DNA from: Pseudomonadota bacterium
Lineage (GTDB): Bacteria; Verrucomicrobiota; Verrucomicrobiia; Limisphaerales; SXTU01
Assembly: GCA_009924135.1 (NCBI GenBank)
Contig: RFSE01000019.1
Span: 1 to 50,023, forward strand
Direction: 5' to 3'
Length of the DNA stretch: 50,023 nt
Below the pieces are notes generated by a model, which saw only the letters and a program-made list of their open reading frames with translations, had not been told where the DNA came from and did no database searches. The first letter of the stretch is position 1. The number at the start of each line of letters is the position of its first letter. The position numbers and the translations under genes were made by a program. Positions 1 through 8,701 of this stretch are shown here, piece by piece.

Positions 1-6
1 GGGGAA

Positions 7-92
7 GTTGAGAGTTGGGGAGTTGAGAGTTGAGAGTCGCAACGGGCGTTCGATGCTTTCTCTCAACTCTCAACTTTCAACTCTCAACTTTT
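7..92. repeat. Imperfect tandem/inverted repeat upstream of the Rrf2 gene
   Basis: The left half repeats units of the type agttgagagttgagag. After a short spacer (about 37-58) the right half carries the complement (ctctcaactctcaact), so about 16 to 30 bases can pair. A related stretch lies at 22366-22466. It ends about 25 bases before the Rrf2 start codon, so it forms part of that gene's leader. Low-complexity heptamer-like repeats of this sort are characteristic of verrucomicrobial intergenic DNA; that family assignment is from memory. A terminator for an upstream gene outside the window is possible but unproven. Confidence 0.7.
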
Positions 93-116
93 AACTCCTG
101 CTGCTACTTTGCGCCC

Positions 117-536
117 GTGAAACTGTCGGTCAAAAGCGATTACGCGATGCGGGCCGTGCTGGAACTGGCGCGGGCGCACCCGTCTGGCGCGGTGCAACGC
201 GTGGAGGACATCGCCGGGCGGCACGGCATCCCGCCGAATTACCTGGTGCAAATCCTCCTGGAACTCAAGGCGCGCGGCCTGGTGCAGAGTGTGCGCGGCA
301 AGGAAGGCGGCTACCGCCTGGCCAAGCCCCCGGCGGAAATCTCCTTCGGCGACGTGCTGCGCGGCATCCATGGTTCGGTCTTCGACACCCCGGCGCTGGC
401 GAACGGGAAATGTCCTCCGGAGTTGCATCGCGCGTGGAACCGGCTTAAATGTGCCGCCGAGAGCGCCGCCGACGCGGTTAATTTCCAGCAACTGGTCGAG
501 GAAGGCGCGGAGAAGGAGCGGATGTTTTACATCTGA
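117..536 (+). CDS. Rrf2-family transcriptional regulator
   Basis: A 139-residue winged-helix regulator of the Rrf2 family (the IscR/NsrR/CymR group). The GTG at 117 was chosen because the protein then starts MKLSVKSDYAMRAVLEL, the usual family N-terminus; the frame is open upstream but only through repeat DNA. The winged helix covers about residues 1-85, with the family wing motif near 58-68 (VRGKEGGYRLA). Family members bind a 2Fe-2S cluster through three cysteines in the C-terminal half. Here only C99 and C112 are visible and their spacing is not canonical, so cluster binding is doubtful. It is followed 34 bases later by a glycoside hydrolase/glycosyltransferase gene in the same direction, which may be its target; this is inferred from position only. 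Confidence 0.9.
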   Translation: MKLSVKSDYAMRAVLELARAHPSGAVQRVEDIAGRHGIPPNYLVQILLELKARGLVQSVRGKEGGYRLAKPPAEISFGDVLRGIHGSVFDTPALANGKCPPELHRAWNRLKCAAESAADAVNFQQLVEEGAEKERMFYI

Positions 537-570
537 CACGCCGGTATCCGTGCCCTTCGGCGCTTCAACT

Positions 571-3444
571 GTGAAGCTCAACGACGAATTCAACATGGCG
601 GCCGCCCTCATCAGGGCAGCGCGCTCCGCCCCCGCAGGCTCCAATTACCCGCGCCGTCTTGGACTGCGGCGGGAAGCGGAGCGAAAGAAGTTTTACGCCA
701 AGGGCGTGACCTACGGGCCGTTCGCACCAGGCGAGGACAAGTCCTTTTTCCCGAACCGCGACCAGGTGGCCCGTGACTTCGCCCAAATCCGCGAGTTGAA
801 CGCCAACACGGTGCGCGTCTATGTGGTGCCACCGCGCTGGGTGCTGGACCTCGCGCAAGCCAGCGGCCTCAAGCTGCTCGTGGACGTGCCGTGGTGGAAG
901 AACGGCTGCTTCCTGGACAGCGCCGAGACCAAGGCGGCCGCGCGCAAGGCCGTCCACGACGCCGTAGCTGCCTGCGCGCATCACCCGGCGGTCTTCGCCT
1001 TCAGCGTGGTGAACGAGATCCCGCCAGACCTCGTGCGCTGGAGCGGCGCGGAAAAGGTGGCGGCGTTCATCGACGACCTGGTCACGGTCGCGAAAAGCGT
1101 GGACGCGGAATGTTTGTGCACGTTCGCGAACTTCCCGCCGACGGAATTCCTCCAGCCGCGCACGCTGGATTTCTTCACCTTCAACGTCTATCTCCACTAC
1201 CCGAAGCCGTTCGACAACTACCTCGCCCGGCTCCAGATGATCGCGGACACCAAGCCGCTGCTCCTCGGCGAGTTCGGCGTGGACTCGGTGCGCGAGGGCG
1301 AACCGGCAAAGTGCGAGATGTTCCGCTGGCAGATTGAAACGGCCTTCAACTGCGGCGTCGCCGGAGCGGTGGTTTTCGCCTTCACCGATGACTGGTGGAA
1401 GGACGGCCATCCGGTGCTGGACTGGCATTTCGGCGTCGTGACGCGCGACCGGCAGCCGAAGGATTCCTTCGCCGTCGTGCGCGACGCATTCAAGACCGCG
1501 CCGCACTTCACGCTGCCGCGTTGGCCCAAGGTCAGCGTCGTGGTGGCAAGCTACAACGGCGGCAAGACCCTGCCCGCGTGCCTCTCCTCACTGGAGCGGC
1601 TGAACTATCCCAACTACGAAGTCATCCTCGTGGATGATGGCTCGACGGACGACACGGCGCAGATTGCGGAACGGTATCGGATGGAAGTGGATGATCGGAG
1701 GCCCCAGGCGAACGTGGCGGCTTCGGCGAAAGCGGCCGTTCTCCCTCACCCTGACCCTCTCCCGCTGGGAGAGGGAACAGCTACGGGTGCAACCAGCAGT
1801 TCATCGTTGCCTGGCTCCGAGCCCGTTGTGGGCGAGCGAAGCCAACCGGTGACGGGGTCCTCCCCTGCCCCGGCGGGTGAAGGAGAACGCAAGGTGTGGA
1901 CGATCGTGCGCACCGCCAAACCCGAAACAACAAACTCCAAACCCGAAACCAGTTCGCGCCCCCGGATGCGGATCATCCGGCAGATCAACTTCGGGCTCTC
2001 CGTCGCGCGCAACACCGGCATCACGGCGTCCGCGGGGGAGATCGTGGCCTTCACCGATTCAGACTGCCGGGCGGATGAGGACTGGCTGCATTATCTCGTG
2101 GGGGATTTGCTGCGCGGCGGTTTCACCGGCATCGGCGGCCACAACTTCCTCCCGCCCGAGGATGGCTGGATTCCCACGGCTGTGATGGCGTCGCCCGGCG
2201 GCCCCGCGCACGTGATGCTCACCGACCGCCTGGCCGAACACATTCCCGGCTGCAACATGGCGTTCTACAAGTGGGCGCTGGATGAGATCACCGGGTTCGA
2301 CCCCATTTACCGCAAGGCCGGCGACGACGTGGACGTGTGCTGGCGGCTCCAGCAACGCGGTTACCAAATTGGGTTCAGCCCGTCCGGCTTCGTCTGGCAC
2401 TACCGCCGTGCGACCGTGCGCGCCTATCTGAAGCAGCAGCGTGGCTACGGCGAGGCCGAGGCGTTGCTCGTGCGCAAGCACCCCGAGTATTTCAACGACA
2501 TCGGCAGCAGCATCTGGCGGGGCCGCATCTACACTACCGCGAAGATCGGCGTCGTGACCCGCTCGCCCATCATCTATCACGGCGTGTTCGGAAGCGCGTT
2601 CTTCCAATCCATCTACGCGCCGTCGCCATCGATGTTTCTCATGCTGATCACGAGCCTTGAATGGCATGTGCTGGTCACGCTGCCGTTGTTGACCCTCGGC
2701 ATTGCCGGTGCGGGTGTGAAATTCCCGTTGCTGCTGCCGCTGGGCCTCGCCAGCGCGCTCGCCTCGCTGACATTGTGCGTGATTGCCGGAAGGCAGGCGG
2801 AGATTCCCAAGGCCAAACGCACGTTCTGGTCGCGTCCGCTCGTCGCGTGGTTGTTCCTGGTACAGCCCATCGTGCGGGGCTGGGCGCGCTACTCCGAGCG
2901 GCTCATGCTTGAACAGACGCCGCTCTCCGCCCACGAGACGCTCGACACGCTCGACCTCAAGCGCCGCCGCGATGAGCGCTTTGAAATGGCCGGCTACTGG
3001 GCGGATTACCCGGTGGACCGCATGGAATTCCTCGGCTCGATTCTCCGCGAACTCGACCGGCAGGGCTGGCAAAACAAGACCGACAACGGCTGGAGCGAGT
3101 TCGACGTGGAAATCTACGGCAGCCGCTGGTGCCATCTGAAACTCATCACCGCGACCGAACATCACCAGGGCGGCAAGCAGCTCTTCCGCTGCCGCATGAC
3201 GACGGGCTGGAGCCTGCTGGGTCGGATGACCTTCTGGGCGGCGTTCGGCCTGGTGCTGATGATCTCGACGACGGTGGGCATGCTGTTCCCCTGGCTGCAC
3301 TTCGTCTGGCTGGTGCCCATCTGGCTGGGCTGGATGCTGCACACCCAGCAACGCGATTTCCGCCGCATCCTGACCGTGCTGCTGGATGAAGTGGCCGCGA
3401 AGTTCCACCTGACGAAGGTGGAGAAACAGACCGGCACGAAGTAG
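571..3444 (+). CDS. Glycoside hydrolase-like TIM barrel fused to GT2 glycosyltransferase, membrane protein
   Basis: About 957 residues. Residues about 43-310 resemble clan GH-A barrels (GH2/GH5-like): an Asn-Glu pair at 148-149 is the likely acid/base and GEFG with E234 the likely nucleophile. From about 319 a GT2 domain begins (KVSVVVASYNGG), with DDGS at 355-358, a DxD-type motif at 496-498, and later GDDVDVCWRLQQRGY. Hydrophobic segments follow near 690-775 and 880-925. Between the first GT2 strands and RQINFGLSVARNTGI lie about 95 extra, low-complexity residues that contain a palindromic repeat (1739-1888). The start is uncertain: GTG 571 and ATG 595 are both in frame, and codons near 651-684 match another genomic repeat, so the true N-terminus could be altered too. 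It likely makes or trims an exported polysaccharide; the substrate is unknown. Confidence 0.8.
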   Translation: MKLNDEFNMAAALIRAARSAPAGSNYPRRLGLRREAERKKFYAKGVTYGPFAPGEDKSFFPNRDQVARDFAQIRELNANTVRVYVVPPRWVLDLAQASGLKLLVDVPWWKNGCFLDSAETKAAARKAVHDAVAACAHHPAVFAFSVVNEIPPDLVRWSGAEKVAAFIDDLVTVAKSVDAECLCTFANFPPTEFLQPRTLDFFTFNVYLHYPKPFDNYLARLQMIADTKPLLLGEFGVDSVREGEPAKCEMFRWQIETAFNCGVAGAVVFAFTDDWWKDGHPVLDWHFGVVTRDRQPKDSFAVVRDAFKTAPHFTLPRWPKVSVVVASYNGGKTLPACLSSLERLNYPNYEVILVDDGSTDDTAQIAERYRMEVDDRRPQANVAASAKAAVLPHPDPLPLGEGTATGATSSSSLPGSEPVVGERSQPVTGSSPAPAGEGERKVWTIVRTAKPETTNSKPETSSRPRMRIIRQINFGLSVARNTGITASAGEIVAFTDSDCRADEDWLHYLVGDLLRGGFTGIGGHNFLPPEDGWIPTAVMASPGGPAHVMLTDRLAEHIPGCNMAFYKWALDEITGFDPIYRKAGDDVDVCWRLQQRGYQIGFSPSGFVWHYRRATVRAYLKQQRGYGEAEALLVRKHPEYFNDIGSSIWRGRIYTTAKIGVVTRSPIIYHGVFGSAFFQSIYAPSPSMFLMLITSLEWHVLVTLPLLTLGIAGAGVKFPLLLPLGLASALASLTLCVIAGRQAEIPKAKRTFWSRPLVAWLFLVQPIVRGWARYSERLMLEQTPLSAHETLDTLDLKRRRDERFEMAGYWADYPVDRMEFLGSILRELDRQGWQNKTDNGWSEFDVEIYGSRWCHLKLITATEHHQGGKQLFRCRMTTGWSLLGRMTFWAAFGLVLMISTTVGMLFPWLHFVWLVPIWLGWMLHTQQRDFRRILTVLLDEVAAKFHLTKVEKQTGTK
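651..690. repeat. Partial copy of a verrucomicrobial palindromic repeat inside the GH-GT2 reading frame
   Basis: The stretch containing cgtcttggactgcgg (about 654-668) is shared with the left arm of the paired hairpin at 35411-35510. It lies in codons just before the recognisable hydrolase domain. Either the 5' end of this gene was built from repeat DNA or translation starts further downstream. Confidence 0.55.
1739..1888. repeat. Palindromic repeat element inserted in frame in the GT2 coding region
   Basis: Outer arms ttctccctcaccc (1739-1751) and the complementary gggtgaaggagaa (1876-1888) pair with one mismatch. An inner perfect stem ccctctccc/gggagaggg lies at about 1755-1776. This sequence type (peptides such as HPDPLPLGEG or LTLSRWERE in its frames) is a widespread dispersed bacterial repeat, recognised from memory. 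The inserted bases keep the frame open. Confidence 0.8.
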
Positions 3445-3451
3445 GCAATCT

Positions 3452-3596
3452 GGTAGGGCGAGACTCCGTCGAGCCCCAATACGAGCGCAGCGAGGCGAGT
3501 GAAACGAGCGTCAATTTTTGGTGGGTGCCTGAAGGCGCTCGCTTCGCTCGCACCGCCTGCAGAGGTATTGAGGGCTCGACAGATTCTCGCCCTACC
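3452..3596. repeat. MITE-like inverted repeat, 145 bp
   Basis: The terminal arms 3452-3476 and 3572-3596 are 25 bases long and complementary with two mismatches (ggtagggcgagactccgtc... against its complement). The interior has a gc-rich section with gcgctcgcttcgctcgc. There is no coding capacity. It sits exactly between the convergent GT2 and MoaB genes, so it could act as a two-way transcription stop. The partial arm ctccgtcgagcc recurs at about 21734. Confidence 0.8.
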
Positions 3597-3602
3597 GGGA
3601 GT

Positions 3603-4085
3603 TCAGCAGCTCGTCGGCACTTCCTGCAGGACTTCGACGCAGTGCGGAATCGCCCCGACGACGAAGCTGAGGCATTCCACCGCCCCGCTGGGCTTTCCCG
3701 GCAGGCAGATGACCAGCGCGTGATCCACCACCACTGCGAGATTGCGCGACAGGATGGCGTTCTTGGTGATCTTCATGGACTCCATCCGCATCACCTCGCC
3801 GAAGCCCGGCAGCTCGCGGATGGCGATCTCCCGCACCGCTTCGGGCGTCACATCGCGCAACGCCACGCCGGTACCACCGGTCGTGAGCACGAGCGAGCAG
3901 CCGCGGGCGAGGTGCTCGCGGATGGCACGTTGGATGTCACGTTTCTCGTCCGGCACGAGCGCGTCCGCGAGAACCTTCCAGCCGTAGCCCTCGGCGGCCT
4001 GCTTGAGCGCCGGCCCGCCGAGGTCGTCGTAAAGTCCCTTTGAGGCCCGGTCTGAAATCGTGATGATGCCGACTTGAATTTGCAT
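3603..4085 (-). CDS. MoaB/Mog-family molybdenum cofactor protein
   Basis: This 160-residue protein matches the MoaB/Mog fold that adenylylates molybdopterin before molybdate insertion in molybdenum cofactor synthesis. Visible marks are the start IQVGIITISDRASKGLYDD, the TTGGTG loop near 88-93 followed by RDVTPEA, and the LPGKPSGAVECL segment near 128-139, which is typical of the substrate site. Length is normal for the bacterial family. ATG at 4085 is the only sensible start. No other molybdenum genes are nearby; its left neighbour is a MITE-like repeat and, 86 bases upstream of its start, the convergent-free NnrS gene ends. Whether it is catalytic Mog or the less active MoaB type cannot be decided from sequence alone. 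Confidence 0.9.
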   Translation of the reverse strand: MQIQVGIITISDRASKGLYDDLGGPALKQAAEGYGWKVLADALVPDEKRDIQRAIREHLARGCSLVLTTGGTGVALRDVTPEAVREIAIRELPGFGEVMRMESMKITKNAILSRNLAVVVDHALVICLPGKPSGAVECLSFVVGAIPHCVEVLQEVPTSC

Positions 4086-4171
4086 GCGAGGGTTTTAGCG
4101 CAAAGCCGCCAGGACCGCAATTTTTGCCACACCGAGGCCCAGAAGGCACAAAAATCAAAGTTCCACATGGG

Positions 4172-5440
4172 CTAGGATTCTCCTTCCGGGTCCGGTTTCA
4201 GCACCTTGGGCAGCACGCGCACGGACCAGAGCAGCATGCCCGCCAGCCAGCAAAGCGCACCGTAGAGATAGTGCGTGGCCATCGTGCTGGGCACCAGGTC
4301 GCCACTGAGCCGGTTCAACAGGCCGAGCAGCAACAACGCCCCGGCAACCGTGAGCGGCCCGTGGAACCGCTCCAGTTGCGCCCGCTCGCCGCTGTGACCG
4401 AAGACCACCCGCGTGGCCACCCCGAGTGTGATCAGCCCGAAACCACTGAGCAGCTCGACATGGGACAGCGCCACGCGCCAGCCCGACAGCCAGCCGGACG
4501 CCAGTACCCCCAGCGGCACGCACGCCAACCCCACGACGAGCATCCATTGCACGCCCTGCCACGTCCAACGCAACCGCTCCAGCGGCAGTTCGCGCCAAAT
4601 GAAGCTTGCGATCAACAGCGCCCGCAGCGTCGCTCCCGTGCGCGTCCAACCAGCCGCCTCCACGCCGTAGGACACAACAATCAGCACCCCGACGACACCC
4701 GCGAAACGCGCTGCCTCAAGCCACTCCGGCGTCACGCTGGGTGAAGGCGTAAACTTCCGGCGCAGCCCCAAGCCAAGGAAGCGCGGCAGCAGGAAACCGC
4801 CCGCTCCCAGCACGCGCAACAGCACGAAGGCATGGTAACTCAGGAGCTTTGCCAGCAATTCCAACGGCGGCCCCAGCTCCCAACCCTTCGCCACCAAATG
4901 CAGCGCAGTCCCGACGAGCCCGCAACCGAACGCGAGGCCGACCAGCACGAAGCTCGGCGGAGGCAGGTCTCGCTTGGCATGGCACCGGCCCTTGAGCACG
5001 GCGAGCCAGGCGAGCAATTCCACCACGAACACGGCATCACCCCAGCCCGTTGCCCCCAGCGTGTGCGCCACCACGTTGCCCAGGAACAGAGCGAGCAGCG
5101 GAAAGATCTCCTTCGCTGTCAGCGCCGGAACTTCCAGCAGCCGGGGCAGCGATGTCCCCAGGAAACCAAAGATGAACCCGCCAAAGAACCCCTGCACCAT
5201 TATCCGCGCATGCGCGGCCCCGGGATAATCCGTCGTCCAGCCCAACAACAGCGGCAACCACAGCGACACCCCCGTCAGCCCGGCCAACGTGGCGGCAGGA
5301 AAGAACAGCCGGAAGGGCTCCCGATGCAGGTCGGCAAATGTGATCCGGCTACGCGGTGGCATGGCCGGATCACGCTGCCGCAAATGCCGGGGGCAACGCA
5401 ATGGTGCCGTCGGGGTTTCGGATGCAACGGGCTCTGACAT
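4172..5440 (-). CDS. NnrS family haem/copper-type membrane protein
   Basis: A polytopic membrane protein of about 422 residues. The segment FADLHREPFRLFFPAATLAG is the typical NnrS N-terminal signature, and about twelve hydrophobic helices follow, with histidines such as those in the LLSYHAFVLLRVLG and FGHSGER segments. NnrS proteins are tied to nitric oxide and nitrosative stress tolerance in proteobacteria; the molecular role is not settled. The frame extends upstream to 5542, but those 34 codons look unlike any NnrS N-terminus and may be non-coding. ATG 5440 was chosen; the ATG just before MPPRSRITFADL is also plausible. No NO reductase or denitrification gene is nearby. Confidence 0.85.
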   Translation of the reverse strand: MSEPVASETPTAPLRCPRHLRQRDPAMPPRSRITFADLHREPFRLFFPAATLAGLTGVSLWLPLLLGWTTDYPGAAHARIMVQGFFGGFIFGFLGTSLPRLLEVPALTAKEIFPLLALFLGNVVAHTLGATGWGDAVFVVELLAWLAVLKGRCHAKRDLPPPSFVLVGLAFGCGLVGTALHLVAKGWELGPPLELLAKLLSYHAFVLLRVLGAGGFLLPRFLGLGLRRKFTPSPSVTPEWLEAARFAGVVGVLIVVSYGVEAAGWTRTGATLRALLIASFIWRELPLERLRWTWQGVQWMLVVGLACVPLGVLASGWLSGWRVALSHVELLSGFGLITLGVATRVVFGHSGERAQLERFHGPLTVAGALLLLGLLNRLSGDLVPSTMATHYLYGALCWLAGMLLWSVRVLPKVLKPDPEGES

Positions 5441-5627
5441 GACCATGTGACTGTGAATCAAGCCACCCAGCCAACCTCCCCGTGCGTTGGCGGGCTTGCG
5501 CCCTCGCTTGGCATGGTCACTCGGTAGTTCCGCCCCGAACACCCATGTGACCTTCTCAACGTGACTTGTGGTAGGAGGTCGAAAAGCGCTTCAATGGGCT
5601 TAGTTGCAATTCCGCCTTTCAATCGGA

Positions 5628-7226
5628 CTAAGCGGCAGTCGGGCCAGCAGGTGTGGCGGCTTCGTCGATCCAGGCGAAGAACGACCCTAAATGCTTGAGC
5701 TGTTCGGGGGGCAGATAGTCAAAGACCTCGTGCCCCCGGTCCACGATTTCCCAATATTCTTTGTGATCGGCGAGCAATAATTCGTCTCGCACCGAGCGTA
5801 GCCGGTCAGCCGGTTCGACTAAAAGTTGGTGGCGAATCAAGGCCGCCCGCTCGGGCTTCCGTTCACTCAGATAGTAGGCCGCCAGCTTCGCCTGCGCCTT
5901 GCGCACCCCGAGTGGAACGGGTTTGTCACTGGTGCCAAGCTGCCCCAGGCCGATCAAAATCTCCAAAAGCCTGTCTTCCTCCAAAAATTTAATCTGGACG
6001 CCCCGCCGGCAAAGGGTCCCCAGATCGTAGGCGACGACCTCGGTCACGAACGGAAGGTTCATGTCCAAGGCGATCTTCGCGTAGTAACCCATCTGGCGGG
6101 CCTGCGCCAGGGCGTCACCGGAGCGCTTGAGGCTCAACAGCGTTTCGACCAGCAGCCGGATTTGGTTCATGACGTTACAAGTGGTCCGCACGTTCCGTGC
6201 GTTCAGAGCCGCCCGGACATAGGTGTTCATGAACTGTCCAGTGAGGCGTACCAGCGGGCCGTCACCAGCAAACGCCGCCGCTTCGGCAATGTAGCGGGTA
6301 TCAATCGCAATGAGGTTGGTGAGTCCCAGTGTCTGACCGAGCGCCTGTCGATAGATGCCAACATACTGGCGCATGACCTGCCATTCGACCCAGGTCTTCC
6401 GATGTTCCAAGGCGAACTTGGTCTCGGGGTCCAGGGAAACGAGGGCCGGAGTGCTGCGGAGGCCGGCTCCGAGGGTAAACCATTCTGACGGCTGCTCGTT
6501 TTTGAACAAAAGATAATCAAGAGCCAGCTGCTTGAGCGCGTCAACCGCCTGCCCGGCAATGACCTTGTCCCGGCTCAAAATCGCCCCACTGGCCATATCC
6601 GTGATATTCTCAATGGCCCGGAGCAAGCGCACCTGCAGCGCGCTCAAGGTCACATCGTCCGTCGTGGTTCGCGCCGACCGGGCTGCGCCGACGGCCTGTT
6701 CCCGAATCCGGGCAATGATGCTCCGGGGCTCCAACAGCCTGAACACGTAACTAAAATAGGGGCCCATGAGGGCGAGTCCCGTGGTGGTCATGACGATCAT
6801 CGCGCCGATGCCCAGCCGGGGAGCAAATTCCTTGCGGACCGCAAACCCGATCCAGACTCCCAGAATGCAGGCCACAATATAGTACCCGAGTACAACGATG
6901 TTGACCCGTTCCCGGAGAAACATGCTGGCGACCCCGGAATAATGGTTCGCCGAGAGTTGGACCACGATGGACACGACCGTGATGACAATTCCAAGCACGG
7001 CCGCCATGAGGCCGACCAGTGCACTCGTGGAATTCGAGATCATCTCCGGGTCAAACAGCCAGTAGTGTCCCACCGCGTTCGTCGACGTGCCGCTTGGGCC
7101 TCCGGTCACCGCATGGTCAATCGAATAAAGGAGCGTAAAAAGCCCTAACCCCAGCCCCCAGAGCGCCAGGAATGGAAGCAGCCAACGCTGCCGGAAGCTG
7201 GCATCGGAAATGGTTTTGGCAAACAT
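5628..7226 (-). CDS. DUF2254 family membrane protein
   Basis: About 532 residues. The N-terminal third holds four hydrophobic helices: a first near 14-37, then SALVGLMAAVLGIVITVVSIVVQLSANHYS-type sequence with two helices further on, ending near residue 165. The remainder is a soluble, mostly helical domain. This matches DUF2254, whose function is unknown; the QLSANHYSG segment after the second helix is typical of the family. ATG 7226 was preferred over the adjoining GTG at 7229. It starts 12 bases after the FHA gene stop, so the two are probably co-transcribed. A decayed copy of this gene's 5' end lies beside the second FHA gene at 8810-8944. Confidence 0.85.
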   Translation of the reverse strand: MFAKTISDASFRQRWLLPFLALWGLGLGLFTLLYSIDHAVTGGPSGTSTNAVGHYWLFDPEMISNSTSALVGLMAAVLGIVITVVSIVVQLSANHYSGVASMFLRERVNIVVLGYYIVACILGVWIGFAVRKEFAPRLGIGAMIVMTTTGLALMGPYFSYVFRLLEPRSIIARIREQAVGAARSARTTTDDVTLSALQVRLLRAIENITDMASGAILSRDKVIAGQAVDALKQLALDYLLFKNEQPSEWFTLGAGLRSTPALVSLDPETKFALEHRKTWVEWQVMRQYVGIYRQALGQTLGLTNLIAIDTRYIAEAAAFAGDGPLVRLTGQFMNTYVRAALNARNVRTTCNVMNQIRLLVETLLSLKRSGDALAQARQMGYYAKIALDMNLPFVTEVVAYDLGTLCRRGVQIKFLEEDRLLEILIGLGQLGTSDKPVPLGVRKAQAKLAAYYLSERKPERAALIRHQLLVEPADRLRSVRDELLLADHKEYWEIVDRGHEVFDYLPPEQLKHLGSFFAWIDEAATPAGPTAA

Positions 7227-7240
7227 CACTGGGAGTGCTT

Positions 7241-7696
7241 TTAAAGGATGCCGATGTAGATGTGCGACGCACCAATGGTTATCCGATCGCCATTGACCAC
7301 GTTCTGCTCGGTAACGGGCTGGTCGTTGAGGTAAGTACCATTTTTAGACCCGCTGTCAAATAGCCGGAACGTGCTGCCGACCGGCCGCAGTTCACACTGT
7401 TTGCGTGAAACGAGACGATCTTTGAATGCGAACAGGCACTTGGACGGACGGCGCCCGATGCTCACGGGCACCTTTTCGAGGAAAAAGACCGTACCCGCGT
7501 CCGGGCCATCGTAAACGTACAGGAATCCTCGCGCACCACGCTGCTGGGCCTCTTGGGCCGCCTTGATTGCTCCCGACATCTTGACCGCCTCGGGGTTGGT
7601 GTTCGGGGTGCTGCCCAAAGAAATTCCAGGGCGGTCACCGCTTGACGGCACGGACTTCGGGTCACTTTGTTTTTTCCTCTTCAACCAACGGATCAT
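7241..7696 (-). CDS. FHA-domain protein, copy 1
   Basis: About 151 residues. The C-terminal ~95 residues are a forkhead-associated domain, a phosphothreonine-binding module: SIGRRPS (conserved GR), SRKQC, and GSKNGTYLND (SxNGT) are all present. The usual SRxH histidine is replaced by lysine-glutamine (SRKQCEL). An N-terminal helix with basic residues (WLKRKKQ) is followed by a poorly conserved linker. ATG 7696 was chosen because it gives MIRWLKRKKQ, parallel to MFGWLRKKL of copy 2; the frame continues upstream for 12 more codons. It lies directly upstream of the DUF2254 gene. No Ser/Thr kinase is seen in the window. Confidence 0.87.
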   Translation of the reverse strand: MIRWLKRKKQSDPKSVPSSGDRPGISLGSTPNTNPEAVKMSGAIKAAQEAQQRGARGFLYVYDGPDAGTVFFLEKVPVSIGRRPSKCLFAFKDRLVSRKQCELRPVGSTFRLFDSGSKNGTYLNDQPVTEQNVVNGDRITIGASHIYIGIL

Positions 7697-7831
7697 TAGC
7701 CGCCATTGTAGTATTTGCAGTACAACCGTCAAGCGGTCGTCTATCTAAAGTTAAAGATAACCCAGCCTGTTTTGACATCCAGCCCCGCCGGGGCCGCTCC
7801 CCGCTCAGGCACTGCTTCATCTCTGGGAGCA

Positions 7832-8701
7832 CTACTCTTTCACCCGCACTCCGAATGCCTTTAGCTTGGCGAGGCTGCTCTTGCCCGTACTGCTCAACGG
7901 GTTGCCGGTCACGTACAGGTTGAGGAACGGGGCAAAGCGTTGTTCACCTTCGGCATCACGCTTTACGACGGGCAAAAACGGGCTTAGATCAGTGACTTTG
8001 TTCCGTTCGAGGGAAAAATAATTGAGGTTGCGCACGCCCTCGAGGCCGGAAACGTCGGCGAGCCCCGCGTCGTTCACCGACAATGAACTCAGCCAGGCGA
8101 GGTTGCCGACGCCCTGGAGGCTCGTGACGGGATTCCCGTCAAGGTACAGCGAGGCGAGTCGCCGCATGCCAGCCAGGGGCTTGAGATCGCTGATGCCGTT
8201 ACGCGAAAGGTAAAGGCTGGCCATGTTGGTCAATCCGGCCAGCGGAGCTATCTCCTTCACGCGGTTGCCGGACAGTTCGAGGTATTGCAGCGCGACGATA
8301 TCCTTCAACGGGCTGACATCTTCGATCTGGTTCTCCGCCAGGTTCAGATACTGGAGCCGGGCGAGGCCCTGTAGCGGCGCGAGACCCTTGATCTGGTTCC
8401 TGGCCAGATCAAGGGACGCGAGGGCGCGGCATTTCTCAAGGCCGCTCAAGTCGATGATGCCCAGCCCCTTGCCGTCGATGATGGCGATGTTCTCCACGTC
8501 CTTTTCCGTCAATGGCTGATCGTTGTCGCGCTTTTCGAATACCTGCCGTCGCACCGCTTTCTCCAGATTTTTATCCGGAAATACCGGGACGGTTTTAGCC
8601 GCAGGCGGAGCGTCTTTTTTATCCTGGGCAGGGACAATGGAAACGGCGGCCAGCCAGATGACGGCCGCTATGGACATCAGTTTTTTGAACGGCGTTTTCA
8701 T
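7832..8701 (-). CDS. Secreted leucine-rich-repeat protein
   Basis: 289 residues with a signal peptide (MKTPFKKLMSIAAVIWLAA...VPAQ, cleavage near 25). From about 60 onward there are roughly eight 22-residue leucine-rich repeats of the SDS22/internalin type, for example LASLDLARNQIKGLAPLQGL and LQYLNLAENQIEDVSPLKDI. Such repeats are binding scaffolds in the envelope; the partner is unknown. It lies between the two FHA paralogs on the same strand, so it may belong to the same transcript. No catalytic domain is visible. Confidence 0.85.
   Translation of the reverse strand: MKTPFKKLMSIAAVIWLAAVSIVPAQDKKDAPPAAKTVPVFPDKNLEKAVRRQVFEKRDNDQPLTEKDVENIAIIDGKGLGIIDLSGLEKCRALASLDLARNQIKGLAPLQGLARLQYLNLAENQIEDVSPLKDIVALQYLELSGNRVKEIAPLAGLTNMASLYLSRNGISDLKPLAGMRRLASLYLDGNPVTSLQGVGNLAWLSSLSVNDAGLADVSGLEGVRNLNYFSLERNKVTDLSPFLPVVKRDAEGEQRFAPFLNLYVTGNPLSSTGKSSLAKLKAFGVRVKE

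Noticed and set aside
2059-3408. A 449-residue open frame on the minus strand
   Set aside because: Antisense shadow of the GT2 gene caused by high GC codon bias; no domain visible.
5443-5542. Upstream extension of the NnrS reading frame
   Set aside because: The extra residues are unlike NnrS N-termini and no ribosome-binding site is seen; kept out of the gene.
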